64,000 nt of DNA from Effrenium voratum (GCA_963377175.1 CAUJNA010001524.1:124001-188000); one strand, 5' to 3'; positions 41,889 to 54,662 are shown, numbered from the stretch's first letter. Made by a program: numbers and translations. Notes: generated by a model from the letters alone, not told the origin.

Positions 41889-42953
41889 GATTCTTTGATT
41901 CTTTGATTCTTGCGTGCTTGTTCGGTGGACTGTTCGCTTTTCGGAAGGCGGGTTGCTAAGCAAACAGAGGGGTGGGACCCCTTTGAAGCACGGGCTGAAT
42001 GCCCTTTTTCCCGCCGATTTCGGAGGCTCCAACTCTTTGGGCCCGACATTTTTTTTGTTGTGTGTGTTTTTGTTGGATTGTTTTTGTTTTTTGGGAGGAT
42101 CCCTACGTTGTTTGTTTCCAATCTTCTTTTTTTTAAATAATAATAAATAATATTTTTGTTTTCTCCCCCGGGCCTGGTTTCACTGCTTTTGGGGGAAGGA
42201 GCGACCATGGCCACGCCGGATGTGAGCAGGCAATCTCCCAACCATTCTCTGGGAGCTGGGAGTGGCCTGGAGGGATCGGCCCAAAAACGGTTGTGCGGAT
42301 ATGTTTGGAGGGTTCCAGTCAGCACAAGGTTTCTGACTTCTGACTGCGACTTCCAATGGCCATTCCGACCACTGGCTTTCCTTGTTCCTTTGGGGTGCAC
42401 CTTTTTTTTTCGGTCTTTGAAAGAGGACTAAACCTTCTTTGGGTCGAAAGTTGGTCAACATTATCCTTGCTTCTTTCTGGGTCAAGTGCCCCAGCTTGTG
42501 CCGATCGATTCGGTGGAATGTGAGCAATTCAGACAGGTGCCAAGAGACTTGTTCAAAAAAGGCGACCAAAGCCACCAAATGCCGCTTTTCATTTTCCCAG
42601 AGCCTGTGTTGCCAAACCCGCCAAAGCCAAATGCGGGGTTTGTCTTTCACTCGAGGAAGCCTCCCCCCAAAAAAGAAGTCAGGTCAGGTAGTATCCCCAA
42701 CAGCAATCCCTTTCCGCCCTTGCGAACTCTTCCGGAACAGCCCAAAGCCGGTCCGAACCACTCCGGAAGCTATCTGGGCGGAGACACGGGGACCCTATTA
42801 GCTTTCGCAACCCCCCCTCAGCCCTCCGGTAAAAGGGGATTCACCCCGAGTCACCCCCCCCCCCTCCCCGGCCCCCAAACAAAGGCGGGACTGGCAACAA
42901 ATCGACACAAAGACCTCTCCTCCTCGCCTCGGTTTTCGGTTTGGATTCGAGAG

Positions 42954-43016
42954 GTGTCCCTGATGACGGAAGAGGAGGAGGCGCTGCAACGTGTCTCCAA
43001 GAAGCGGCCCGGCAAG
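42954..43016 (+). CDS. putative exon, acidic then basic helix
   Basis: It is bounded by cgagag and a GT donor (gtcttttt). The frame reads VSLMTEEEEALQRVSKKRPG plus a Lys. Twenty-one codons of clear protein character. No family is recognised. Confidence 0.5.
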
Positions 43017-43432
43017 GTCTTTTTCGAAGCCCAACCTTGCGCTCGGTTTGATTCAGGGGGTCCTTGTTTGATTCCCAAACTACATCAGGGTCATCAGATG
43101 GGGGTCATCATTCGATCATTATTATTTGATTCAGGGATCATTACATCGTTTCTTTTTTTGGGCGATCAAAGTCAGCAAATGGTTTGGCTTTTCCCTTTAA
43201 ACCAAATGCATTTTAGGTGACTTTGGTACAACAACGGCAGGGCATGGGTCCAATTGAACACCTGGTTCCTGAAAAGGAGATCCGTTTAGTTTGGGCCCCC
43301 TAGTAACTGGGAAACCACCCCCCAACTTGTCACCGGGCTCCAAATCACCCGGCATGAGGCTGATATAATGCGCGCAGAAGTAAGCCCCGAATCTAAATCA
43401 ATCCAAACCAACGCCGAGACTTTTTTGCAGGC

Positions 43433-43502
43433 CAACAAGTCCCAACCGAAACCACACCGGGAACAAACCGAGCGACAAATCGCGGCATTTGTGGCGTGGG
43501 GG
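43433..43502 (+). CDS. possible exon, unknown
   Basis: It follows cttttttgcag, a strong acceptor with a pyrimidine tract, and reads ANKSQPKPHREQTERQIAAF then VAW. The donor is not clear. Confidence 0.35.
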
Positions 43503-44611
43503 GTGGTTTCCAGAAGGTTTCCCTTGTGTCAAACTTGGTGTGCCTTGTGGGGGACCCCCCAAAATGGGGGCTTGCATTTTGGAACCCACGAAAACGGGGG
43601 AACGGCAACCTGACAAGAGTGACATAAAGGGGCCCCGGGCTCAAAGAGTTTCAGTGGTTGACCGTCAAATAGCAATGCCGGTTATACCGAGGATGGTTGC
43701 GAAGTCCATTTCCGCCACTTTGAATCCATGGGAAGCCATTGTTGGTGGGTATTTACAGGGGACTCGAATCATGTCGGGGCTTCTTTGCAGGATTTCGTCC
43801 ATCCACAGTGGGTCCCCATGTGTACACCAGGTTACTAAGCACTTAGGTTCAGGCGATCTTTACAGGAGCATGCGATCTAGCCCCATTTCCCAACCTCTCT
43901 GAACTTCTTGTTTTTAATCCACGATTGATCAATCCTGTGGATTTGTTGGACCCATACACCAGGTGCAAAGCAGGGGCTTGACAAATGGTCCACCCAATCT
44001 GCACGAATTACTAGATTTCACAGAAATAGGTCATATGTGCAGTCTTTTTACAAGGCTCCAAGAAGATGACAGGTTGAACCCCCCCCAAAAAGAGACAGCG
44101 GGTTCGCAGCGGGCCCTTTCTTGCAACTCGGCCAGTGGGTATACCTCCCCTGTGCCCTTTTGACATGTATGGGGAGGGGCCTCTCTTTGAAGATGAACCT
44201 GCTTGGGGACCCGGTTTTTTTACAGGTTCTATCAAAGGGGTCCAGGGCGATTGCAGGCCGAAGTTTCATCTTTCCGATCCAATCCATTTCTTCAAACCCT
44301 TTGAGGGACCCTTTGGCCCAATTTTCTAAAGTTTGCATCTTTTCTTCCCATGGCCACTGGAGGGTAGCAGGGTTTCAAGTAGGTCTGTCGGAAGCACGGA
44401 GAATCCGCTGCAGCCTTTTGGCTCAGGAACCGCAACCGTTTTAGGGGGAACAGGCTTCGGTTGCGTGGCAGCTGAACAAATCCTCGAGTTGAGTTGGCAC
44501 ATTCCTGTTATTTGATAGGTTTCTTTATGTAAACCTTCGTAGATTCGTCGCCAGGCTTCATCATTTTAGGCTCATGGAGTGGCTGTTTCATAAAGTGGCT
44601 GTTTCAGCGGA

Positions 44612-44634
44612 ACACATACACACACACACACATG
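44612..44634 (+). repeat. CA microsatellite
   Basis: A short (CA)n run. Confidence 0.85.
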
Positions 44635-44931
44635 CACTCTCATGCACAGACACGGACGGAAGACCCCCCTCAACGGACAGTTGCAACAACCACCCACAGC
44701 AAGGAGCCCCACCCACACTTCGAATACTTCATCCCACGAAAAAGAGAAGATCAACAACAAAAACACCTATCTCGGTGTGTTTGTGTCAATTTTTTGGGGA
44801 CCCCACCCAAAATGGATCTTGGTTTTCCAGCTTGTTTCCATCTAAAAAAACCCACCAACAACATGCACCAACTCCAAGAAAGATGCGCCACCCGTTTTTT
44901 TTGGTTTCGCCGGCGCCGATTTGCCGCGACC

Positions 44932-45016
44932 ATGGGCTGCACTTCCAGCGAGTTAGCCGAGCCGCGGCCCGGGACGTCGCTGAAAGCCAAAGATCGCCAC
45001 GGCAAGATGCGCATCG
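44932..45016 (+). CDS. putative first exon with N-myristoylation motif
   Basis: The ATG at 44932 starts MGCTSSELAEPRPGTSLKAK and continues DRHGKMRIDAW. Gly2 with Ser at position 6 matches the N-myristoyltransferase consensus, and Cys3 could be palmitoylated. MGC-x-x-S starts are common in membrane-tethered kinases, calpain-like and flagellar proteins. The stretch is GC-rich. Its 3' end is uncertain. It may begin the gene whose later exons lie at 46045-46752, but that join is inference. Confidence 0.48.
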
Positions 45017-46044
45017 ACGCCTGGCCATGGCTTTCGTGTCTTTCCTTTGGGTTCCATTGGCCGAAATGAATACCCTCCCACCAACTAACATGGAGTGCAA
45101 CAAGGCCAACTAATTAGCCAGGAGGAAAGTCGTCTTTCTACAGGGGTCTGTGCACAAACCCATGCTAGCTGGTGGGAGGGTACATGTTGTTATTTGGTAG
45201 TTTTGCCTGGTTTTAAGGGGAACCGATTTCACTGGACCTAGTTCCTGATTTTTGCCAGGGCGCTGAAGAACATGTTGGAACGTGGGTGCCATGTGCCGAA
45301 ATGACAGCTTTTTCTTATGTATAGCTTCCCCTGCTTAAGCAAACGGAAGCATGGGCTGGTATTTTTTTCGAGGTACCGAATCAAGTTGGTGAAAAGGGAA
45401 ACAACAAGGTCCACCATTGACACACACACACACACACATGACTGAACCTACAAAAGATGCATCACGACCTTCCGCAGAAGCGTCTGCCTTCTCTCACTTC
45501 TGCAGGTGTCTCCTTTTGGGGAGGGGCTCGGTTTTCGTTTGGTTCTCCTTTAAAACCAACTTGGAAAGGGTACCTTCGCCTCATTTCAATTTCCGATTTC
45601 AATACAAAGAAAACAAAAGGGTCCGCAGGTTGGCCTTTTGTCAAAGGGACACTTAATTTGGTTCCCTGGTCACCCAACCGGCTTTGGAACCCCTTCAGTG
45701 CAGGCTCCTTGGTTTAGTTTGAGCCTCACCCAACCTGGGACCCTTTGTGCATTCGGCCAAATTAGTAGTGGCAGCCCGTGTTATATCCCGCTAACAACAA
45801 GGACGTCCAGGTGTTTGCTTTCCAGAGCTGCACTCCGTGACTTCAATCAAAGGATGTGTCAGCAGACTTTGTTACTTGGGTGTTCGATTCGCCAAGTTGG
45901 CAAGTTGTTAGCAACCTAAGCCGCAACCCGCTTGTAAGTCCCCCAAAGTGGAGTTCACTGTGTTCTTAGTGGGTCATAATTCAGGTGGCCTGTTCCACTT
46001 ATACCAACTTGGCCTGTTCCGAAGATCCCAAGTAGCCCAGCCCA

Positions 46045-46169
46045 GTGGTTCCGTTTGGGTCGTCCGGTCCGGGCACATCTTCGGGTCCCGGCCAAGGACT
46101 GGTCCGTGGAGGTGGAGCCCCAGGGCAGCTTCCGGTCCATGGACTGCGCGCCGAGCGACGGGACCGGGG
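46045..46169 (+). CDS. putative exon joined to the next by a GA-AG intron
   Basis: The frame reads WFRLGRPVRAHLRVPAKDWS, then VEVEPQGSFRSMDCAPSDG and TGG. It ends in phase 1 before gatgggg. Joined to the exon at 46319 it gives SDGTGG-VFTKWKGR without a frame break. Acceptor candidates lie at about 46028-46044. No family is recognised. Trp- and Pro-rich sequence suggests a folded beta-type domain. Confidence 0.6.
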
Positions 46170-46318
46170 GATGGGGCCGGGGCAATTCGTCCGTTTTCCG
46201 GGCCTTCCATTTGCTCAAGTTGTTTTTCTCCTTTTTCTCCTTTTTTCCTTGTTTTCTCCTTTTTGGTCTTAAAAAAGGAATTTAAATGACTACTGGACAT
46301 ATTTTTTAGTTTTTCCAG

Positions 46319-46463
46319 GGGTCTTCACCAAATGGAAGGGGCGGAACGCCGGACATGCCGACCCTCCGCAGTTTGTTGAGAAGCAAGTTTCCCCGGACGG
46401 AGCCCGGTTTTCCACACTCGAAAACCAACAATTTCAGCTTGGAGGCCGGGATCTCGTGCGCAT
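46319..46463 (+). CDS. putative exon following the GA-AG intron
   Basis: It follows tagtttttccag, a strong pyrimidine-tract acceptor. Two bases complete a Gly codon and the frame then reads VFTKWKGRNAGHADPPQFVE, followed by KQVSPDGARFSTLENQQFQ and GGRDLV. About 47 codons of convincing protein. A GC donor may lie near 46456. The function is not recognised. Confidence 0.6.
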
Positions 46464-46654
46464 CCTTTTTTTCCGCAGCATCCCAGGCTGGAGGCTCCCC
46501 CCCAAAAAAATTCTCCCAGTTGGGCACTCGTGAACAAGCACGGGCCTTGCGATTTTCCAAGAGGCGCCTGGGGCGCTAGGGGCGTGCAGGCGGAATGTTT
46601 CAGTGAGAGCTACTCACTGAAGTTGGGGGGTTCTGATCTGGGCGGCGGCGGCCA

Positions 46655-46752
46655 GGGGCCCGCCAGTGGCCGCCACCCATCTGCGCCACCTGGCGCGGCT
46701 GGAGAAGTTCCTCAGGGGCATGGACGAGAACGCTGCCGACCTCCAGGGGGAG
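46655..46752 (+). CDS. putative exon, amphipathic helix
   Basis: It is bounded by ggcggccag and a GT donor (gtcggg). The frame reads GPPV, then AATHLRHLARLEKFLRGMDE and NAADLQGE. This is a strongly amphipathic helix of Leu/Arg heptads. It lies 190 bp after the previous exon and may belong to the same gene. Confidence 0.52.
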
Positions 46753-47212
46753 GTCGGGACGACTTGTCCAGGGCCATGGGCTCCGAGCTTTTTGGTTTTT
46801 TTTGGAGGCTCGGTAGCTTGTTTTTGGGGCTCGCCCCCGGTTTTCGTTTTTTTTTGAGGCTCGGTACATCTCTTTTGTTTGGTGGGTTGTCAAGGGACAT
46901 GACAAGGGAAAGCCGCATTTGTTTCCATGTTTCTTGGTCTCTGGCCTTGCGCGAGTCCCCTTCTGGTGCCTAGCCTCAAATGATCCTAGCTTCCCTCTGG
47001 TCACCGGAGGTCAGGGACAATAAAAGCCAGAACACACGAACTGCCAAACCAGACCTCCCCCGCGTTCATTGGGTCCCTCGCGCCTAGGTGATGTTTTCGG
47101 GATTCAACTCCAAGTCCAAACCGCTGCTTTGCAAACCTCGTTCGATTCATTCCATCGCAACGGATTATGAACTATGATTGGTCCGGCTAGTAAAAAGAAG
47201 AGAGGTCTTTCA

Positions 47213-47214
47213 TA

Positions 47215-47251
<37 letters not shown>

Positions 47252-47252
47252 G

Positions 47253-47285
<33 letters not shown>

Positions 47286-47297
47286 TTCTCTCTGTAC
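47213..47297 (+). repeat. TC microsatellite
   Basis: (TC)n with short ttt and gtt interruptions. Confidence 0.95.
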
Positions 47298-47908
47298 CCA
47301 CATTTTGGTCATTTTGAATATAACATTAAAGCTGCTGATTTGGAGGATCGCCTTGTGAATCAGTGGAACGTACCCTCCCAAAAACCATGGAACTTGAAAG
47401 GGACCCTTTGAAAGATAATTCTGCTCTAGCAGGAACCCTCTTTCAGATGTCATGTTTATTTGGGAAAGACTGTGAATTGCTGTTTTGGTGGTGGTATATC
47501 CCATCAAGCCCCTTGCCGCTGATATGGCCGTGGGGCATAGCCTATGGCTCCATTTTCGGGTGGATGAACATCCATTTGCCACCCATTTTGATCTTCACCT
47601 GGGGTACAGGGTTTGACCCACAGCCATGTGATCGTAGTCTAAGAACCTCCTTATGATTCCACGTGGAGTTAGCCTTGTTGGTGGGTTATGACTGGTTTGG
47701 TGGTATGGGCGTGGGATCTCCATCGAGCTTTGGGGGTTCTCGCCCCGTGAGGTGGAGCGTCGCAGGGTCGCGGCGAAGTCATCTTCCGCATGGGCCAAGA
47801 TATGCATACTCTGAAAAAGAGCGGTTTGTTTGAACACGCACCCCGAGTCGAAAGGCGTGTCTGGGCAAACGAGTCATTTTTTTAACAATGTCCGTGATAA
47901 ACAATATA

Positions 47909-48078
47909 TAATGTCCGTGAAATGGGATGCATTTGCCAACAAGGACGTCTTTCCTTTCGGATCCCGGATCTTAGCTGAGCGACTTCGAGGGCGTGTGTTC
48001 GGTCCGGACATATCCGTCGACCCCTTTCAACGCGCGCGCGCAGGTTCTGCGGCCGATTTGGCCGCCCCAAGAAGGTAA
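47909..48078 (+). CDS. possible coding segment, unknown
   Basis: A plus frame with MSVKWDAFANKDVFPFGSRI and then FGPDISVDPFQRARAG runs to a stop at 48078. It is protein-like for about 50 codons. No splice support. Confidence 0.3.
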
Positions 48079-48229
48079 AAAAAACAGCAGGCAGCAGGTC
48101 CTGTTTTGGTTTCGGGGCGAAGCCGGCCCCATTTTTAAGGTGGGTCTCGCCGAGCTCCCACGCTTTGACGCCTTGCTCGGGCTGTGGCTTAAGCCGTCCA
48201 GCCGAGCCGATGGGAGATAGAGTCACTGG

Positions 48230-50328
48230 CTGTCTGCTGGGATGTTTCCGAAGGCGGGGCTTCAACACCAGTCTCTCCCTGTGGTCTTTCTTGAACATTG
48301 CCGCACCTGGCAATGCAGTCCTTGGTTGAGATGTTGGGAGGATTGGTCGCCCCACCAGTTCCCCATGTCGGACCCGTGCATTCGTCGGATGTAGTCAGGG
48401 CTTACCTTTGACGCCATAGGAAAACAAGGGGACCCCGATTCACTCTTTGGGGTCCCTGTAATTATTGTCCAGTGCAAGTTGCTTCGAGCCGATCCGAACA
48501 GATGATCAAAAGAGCGGAACAAACATGATTTGGAATGTTGCACGTGGTTTCTCCTGACCGGAGAGTTCCACATCTACTACATTGTCCCTGTGGGTCAAAA
48601 GGCCTGGCAGACAAACGATCTTCCGTAATGTCCAATGTTAGTTGTCTTGGGACATTTTGTTCTGAATTTTAGTATGGCACTTCAAGGGTGGTTGGTGAAT
48701 ATGCTGTCTACCAAAGGGTCCCCCATTAAACATCACACCCAAAGAATGCTTTATGTTGCTTGGGGGTTCCCAGCCATACCCTTAGCTTTTTAGCCTTTTG
48801 GTGATTTCCATTTAACCCACTAAAAGTTAGTCCCCTTTAGCAGAGGATCTGAGGACAGCCTAGTGTTGGAGCTTGAATTTTATCTTCGACTTCCAAAATG
48901 GTTCTGATCGAGGTCGAATGAGAGCAACCCTGCTCTTAGTTTTAGGAAAGGCTACTGAAGCCATGCGCATCGTCCCGCCCGAAACGCGACTCATTTGAGC
49001 AGCGCCCGTTCAACCGATACCTTTTGGCCATTTTATGCGGTCCTACCTGGTTTAATTGAAATAAGAGTAAAGCTTTTTCCTGCATAACCTTTTATAATCA
49101 TATTAGTGGACCCAACTATAATTTGATTTTCACAACTAACTAGTTCAATTTGGATTATAGCAAGGCGTTTTTCTTCCTGGATCCACCTGTATAGGAAGGT
49201 TAGTAGAACCCAAAGTTAACGCGTTTGGGCGCTGATCTCAGATTTGAAGCAACCGCAACTGCGGCCGGACGGGCAACTGGATCGCGGTTGCCAGCGAGCC
49301 GGCGGTTTCCTGCGGAATGTAGCGTGTTTTTGGCTGTGATTTGAGTCGTTTCAGTTCGAACATAGGATCACAGAGGCTGGACATATGGGGGTTTCTCAAA
49401 TTCAGGGGTCTCCTAAAATGCTAGTTTCCTTTGTCTCTCTCTAAAACCATCCAAAAGAGGTCCACCATGTGAGAACCCCAACCATATGTTCGTCTCCCGG
49501 AACCTTGTTTGGGACCGCCGGTCTTCGCGTCGCCGGGTCTTCGCGTCTTTGCTCGGGCGGTAGAGGATTAAAAAAAGCGGCCCGCGCTTGCGGGACTTCT
49601 TTTTTTGGCCGCGGAGGAGGCTGGGGCTTCAAACTTCGGAGGTAATTCACCGGGATCTCAGGGCCTGGACTCTGAGGTTCGGACTAATTACTCCGGAGCG
49701 TAGCTCATCAGGAATGCGGAATGCCTTCGGCTCCCCCGAAGGATAGGATTTGTCATTCGGGAGTTTGGGGGTTTCGATCTGAGGAACTTGAGCCAAGCGC
49801 CCATGTTTCAAAAACTGAACTTACAGGACAATATATATATATATATATATATACAGGATATGGCCCCCAAACACCACAACAAGAAGTTGTTTTCCTGTAG
49901 AATGTCCTGTAAGTTAAACCGGGGGTGTCGTTTTTGCGGGTTCCCATGTTTTTGGGTGTTTTAAAGGGACACCAGGAAGCCCCTCCATTTTGGGGCTCCG
50001 ATTCCCAACAAAAGAGGACCCATGTGTATTTTTGTTTCCGCCTTTTGTGCAGGTGGGAGTCGTTTGGGGAAACAAATTTTCGGGTTGGTTTTTAGATTGG
50101 CCACGACTCGTGCCTGTGCTCGGGATTCGGGGCATTTGGTTTTGGAGGGGCGTGCCACTGTTTGCGAGATTTTAGCCCAAGTGAACCACGCCCAACCCGA
50201 AAACCATGGTCACCTTAGGTGGGAGTTGTTGTTTTAGGTGGTAGGTGGGAGTTATTTAGGTAGGAAGCCCCTTTTAAGGGTTGGTTTTTAGGTCGGAACC
50301 GGTGACAAGCCCCAAGGATCTACCTCAG
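48230..50328. other. no gene seen
   Basis: About 2.1 kb of unique-looking DNA in which the ORFs are sparse and short. It contains a TA run at 49831-49853. It is the emptiest long stretch of the window. Confidence 0.45.
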
Positions 50329-50391
50329 CCTGGGCCTCCTGAGCGCCGCCTGCTGCGCCCTCGGCGGCACGGAGGCGCTGAGGCGCTGAGG
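50329..50391 (+). CDS. possible short exon
   Basis: It follows tctacctcag. The frame reads LGLLSAACCALGGTEALR in a GC-rich island. A GC donor (gcgctgag) is available at about 50385. Confidence 0.38.
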
Positions 50392-51640
50392 CGGCAGCGG
50401 CTCGTCGTGTTGATTTTCCCGAGGCGAGCCCTTTTTTGGGGTTGGTCCAAGAGAAAGCCAAAAGGAACATCATGTGTTGTTTTTCTTAAAGCAAATAGAT
50501 AAATAAACACACAAAGTTATTTTTCTTCTTTACATATGTTTTACCCTTCTTACCCTCCCATCCAGGTTGGGGTCTGCCTTCTCGCGAGCCAAGACCCCCG
50601 AAAAACGTGATAAGTGGTCAGAAGAATGGCCCGGTTTGCTATCACAGAGAGAGGTAGTTATTTCCCACAGCCATGTGCACGTCAGGCAGCCCCACCCCTG
50701 GTTCTTGTGGAGGGCAAATGGGAAACCACGCCGGAACATCTGGACACCACTCCAAACCGCCAATTACAGGCAAGCTGAGATTAGGACTTGTTTGCTTTCG
50801 CCGCCAGCTGAAGCCTTTTGCCAACGCCCGAAGGATTAGGAATGGGTGAGAACTGAGGCCAAACTGGGCCAAGCTAAGCTCCTGCACAACCCCCTGGGCA
50901 AGCAAATTCTGGGGTGCTTTGTTTTTTCCTGCTGGCTTGAGCTGCAAAAGATAATGAGTCGTTTTCTGCTTCGCAAAGCAAATGGAAGCTTTGGAGGACT
51001 TTGCTCATCGATTGTCCCTGATGCTTGCGATACGAACATTTGCGGTACCTCATTATTCCCCCGAAAGGGCTTTAGGTTTCCACTTTCTTTGCTGCCCTCG
51101 GGAATAAAGTGCTCATGGGGATAGATGCGAATCGTAGAAAGTTTGACAGAGAAGGGCAGCCATTTTCAACAGCCATGGGGGGATGTTTTCGACCCCAATA
51201 GTTTGGGCGCAGAAAAAATGGAGGGCGAATCGGAGGTCAAGCACGGAAATCAAAGCTCGAACCATGCTCTAAGATGCGGTTCACAAACATCCCCAAGACT
51301 CTACAGACCTGCCCCCAAAGAACAAAGACACCAGCCGTCAAGTCAGTTTATTCAGTCACATTTGGCGACTGAATTTGGACTCCTTTGTTCCACGTAACAT
51401 GCGGGGAGTTAGTTCACCCCCAGTGAACCGCTCTTCTTCCCCCAGACCATCCACGCTCAACCCTTGATGAAACCAGCGCTGGGGTCAACTCTCAGTGTCT
51501 TTTTTGGTGAAGCGAGCACTTCCACAAGAAGGCCCTTGACAAGGGGCATGTGTTTTCGTCAGTTGGTGAATCGATACACTCCGGGAAGTTATAACGGGCT
51601 CACTCGGGGGCAAAGGAATTGAGTCAATTCCTTTAGTCGG

Positions 51641-51970
51641 TTTGTGAACTATCGTCGTAGATGTAGTATGTGCGGGTGTGCTGGACCCCTTGTGGAAGAG
51701 GCAGCCTCTTCGAGCACGGCAATCGAATCGGACGAACATTTGTTTGCTCGGGATCAGCAATTTTGCTTTTGGGATTGGCCATTTAGCCCTGGGCAACGGA
51801 GGCTAGTTGCAGAAGCTTTCCAAGAGCCGGTCAAGCTGCAGCAAATGGTTCGACCAAACCCCGAGATCGTGAAGGGCACATGCGCTTTCCAGGGCCAAAT
51901 GGAACCTCTGCGGCGCTTTGCGGCTGCGGTGTGGCGGCAAGGTGATGCGCAGATAGGATGGAAGCAGTGA
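51641..51970 (+). CDS. possible coding segment, unknown
   Basis: A plus frame of 108 codons ends at 51970. It has mixed composition (CGCAGPLVEEAASSSTAIES, then FWDWPFSPGQRRLVAEAF and RRFAAAVWRQGDAQ) and looks more like protein than the neighbouring ORFs. It has a CxxCGC start. No domain is recognised. Confidence 0.35.
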   Translation, partial: FVNYRRRCSMCGCAGPLVEEAASSSTAIESDEHLFARDQQFCFWDWPFSPGQRRLVAEAFQEPVKLQQMVRPNPEIVKGTCAFQGQMEPLRRFAAAVWRQGDAQIGWKQ

Positions 51971-53589
51971 ATGGCAATGCTGAGAGTTTCAACGACCAGC
52001 TTTCTTCTGACTGATCCAGTCAGGAAGCGTTTAGAAAGGAGGGAAGTATCAGGAATACTTGAGTTAGGATCGAAACCCGCTATTCAGCATTGTCATACGC
52101 TTCCTGCTCACAGGAAGGGCAACTTTCACTCTAGGGCCCCTTGTCAAGGGCTGTTGTCATGTACCCCTGAAGATGTACCCGATTGAAAACCTAACCAGTT
52201 TCTTTTCCTCAATCAAGGGAATGTAAGGAGTGAGAGGATGGATGAAGGTGGATCTCTTCTTTGCTATCAATGACTTGTCAAGTTAGAATCTATTAGCACT
52301 CACATGTTTATGATGTATATATGAGCAGCTTGCAATATGCAGGTCAGTGAGGTTCAGCGAGGAAAAAGCCCCGACAATGCAGCGACAATAGATCCCTTGG
52401 CTATGTGCGGTCGATCCATTTTCGGAAGCGCGGCCGAGCAGCAGCCAGAAAGGTGTCCGAGTGGCCGAACGATCCCGGCTTGGCGTTTTTTGTTGGAGGA
52501 AAGGGGTGCCCGCTGGCCCTTGCTATGGTCATGAAAAGGCCCCGCCATCACTTGGGATCAAAAGGAAGCAGAACCAGACTGGAAGTTTTGACCACGGCTG
52601 CCCTTTTCATGGTCATGAGCCCCTTAGGCACTTGGGACCACAAGGGTTCCAAAGGGACGCAGGACCAGGACTCTGGGAGTTTTGACGGCTCACCTGGATC
52701 GGGGCGAGATCGGCTTGTGCAAAGTTTTTTGTTGCTCACCACTTTTGGGGGACACAGGGCACTGCCCGTCTTACGGCTCAGATGGTGGAAGCTGCATCAA
52801 CAAGCCGACAAGACCCCTTCACCTTGGTGTAATTCAGAAGTCGAAGGGAACCAACCATTTTTGCGGTCCCCTACTGTGGATGGTTGTGAAATCCGTTCGC
52901 ATCACTTGGACACCGCTATGCTGGAAACCATGGTTGGTTGGTGTTTATGTTCGGGGATCGAAGCATAAACCAGGGTTTCTGAATGGTGGTGCAAAATGGC
53001 TCTCGCAACCATCCATAGTATCTTGACATCTCGCCATAGGTCCAAAGGCATGCTTCTCAGCCAGGCTTGAAACCAAGATGCTGGGCAACGATGCGAGCTA
53101 CCTGGCGGGCTGGCCGGGGTTGTGCACCTCTTGGGCTGCAGAGAACGTTCTCCCGCTTCTGTCCAACAAGTCACGTCAGCTGGTTACAGAAGTTGCTTCC
53201 CACTTTTGTGAGGTCATGCCATCGGGCATCCCCGGGCTTCGTGATATGATGGGTGTGTTTTGCTTGGATACCCTTTTTGCCGTGGTTTTAAAGGGACGCC
53301 AGAAGGACCCTTGCCATTTGTTGGGTGCGCCCCCCTTTTTTGAGGAACCAACCAGAACCGCCTGCCATTTTTAGTGGACCCCAATCTAGAGAAACGGGGG
53401 TTGATCAATATTCCTGGGTCAAATCTTCTTGGGCGGTTTCCAGAATTACCCCATGTTTACCGGACCTTTGGATCAACCCCCAAACCGCCAAGATGCCGCT
53501 TTCTTTTTTTTGGGTGCCACTTTTTGGGCGGTCTCAAAAAGAGTCCAAACCCAAAACGCCGATCTTCCGGGGAAAAAAACAACCAAGAC

Positions 53590-53700
53590 ATGTGCGGCGC
53601 CCAACATGGGTCCGGCCCACGGGGCCTCTTCTCTCCCCGCTCGTCCCCCCGTTTCCGCCAGATCACCTTCGTGGACACGGAGTCGGCCACTTCAGCCCGG
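53590..53700 (+). CDS. putative exon, unknown
   Basis: From an ATG at 53590 the frame reads MCGAQHGSGPRGLF, then SPRFRQITFVDTESATSARA. It is Ser/Arg-rich followed by a beta-like segment. The island is GC-rich. A competing frame gives Pro-rich sequence. Boundaries are uncertain. Confidence 0.42.
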
Positions 53701-53765
53701 GCTCTGACCAGGGGAAAGTGGGCTCTTCCGCTTTCCTCTCCTGTTGGACACAGTTGTTCCTTTCA

Positions 53766-53855
53766 GGGGCTTACCCTCCCTCCAACAATCATGGAAGTGG
53801 AAGACGATTTTCCTTTTGGGGAGCCCCTTTGTGCACCTCCATGATTGTTGGAAAG
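53766..53855. other. hairpin with 13-bp stem
   Basis: ccctccaacaatcatgga at the left pairs with tccatgattgttgg at the right. Between them lie about 50 bp. Confidence 0.65.
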
Positions 53856-54305
53856 AGGGTACTAGCTAGATCTCTTTTGGAACATGGGTGGGTTGGGAAG
53901 GAAAGGGCAAACCTCAGGTTGAAACCTGGGGCTTGGGTTTAGGGGAAGGGAAGCCCAAAGTTGAAACTCCCTGTCCCGGTGGTTGACATCTCCGGACCAC
54001 ATTGCGAAACGCAGATCTGTCCAGAACCAAACCTGGGGCCGCAAATGCCTTGCAAGCGGTTTGCGCTTTGCAGCTGGAGGAGGACCCGTTTCTTTCGTTC
54101 CCGGAAGTCATGATATGATCAGGAATCAAAGGGCAGGAGTCAAAGGGCGCTTCAAAGGGGCCTGCCAGGTTGAGTTGCCCACGCAGCACCTGAGTGCTTT
54201 TTGTAGGCTTGGAAGTGAACATCTGGGTTTCGAACTCTGGAACCTATCTCTTGGTACCAGCCACAAGTTCTGAGGGACTCTAGTGCTACCTTCCATTTTT
54301 TTTTG

Positions 54306-54662
54306 CAGGGATCCTTCTAGAAAACCTCCGAAACCCAGGGAAACGGATCCGGTTTTCGAAGAGAACGATGGATGGAAAGAATGGACAAGGAATCAACCCC
54401 TGGAATGTTGGTTTCCTGTTTTTGGCTTCCTGGACTTTATGAATCTATGATTCGATTGGACCCTTTACGGGGTTCCATGGTCTGCAGGGAAGTCAACCGT
54501 GGTTTAAACACCATCCGCGGGGTCGATGCAGTTGCGTCTCTCCAAATCAGGCTCCCCTTTCAGAGTGCGTGTTGCAAAAAACCAAAAAGGACACCGGAAA
54601 GCACTTTTGAGTATTGAGGGTCCGATTCGCTGGTGAAATCGCTCACAAGCCAAACCCTGCGT
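54306..54662 (+). repeat. about 360-bp repeat, left member of an inverted pair
   Basis: The landmarks gaatcaacccctggaatgtt, tctgcagggaagtcaaccgt, tttaaacaccatccgcgggg and ttcagagtgcgtgttgcaaa all recur as the reverse complement at 61340-61697. Differences are scattered. Its right flank runs straight into a family-A element (54705). Confidence 0.88.

Noticed and set aside
52448..52530. ggtgtccgagtggccgaac resembles the D-arm of a tRNA-Ser or tRNA-Leu
   Set aside because: No matching acceptor stem, anticodon arm or T-arm follows at the right spacing.
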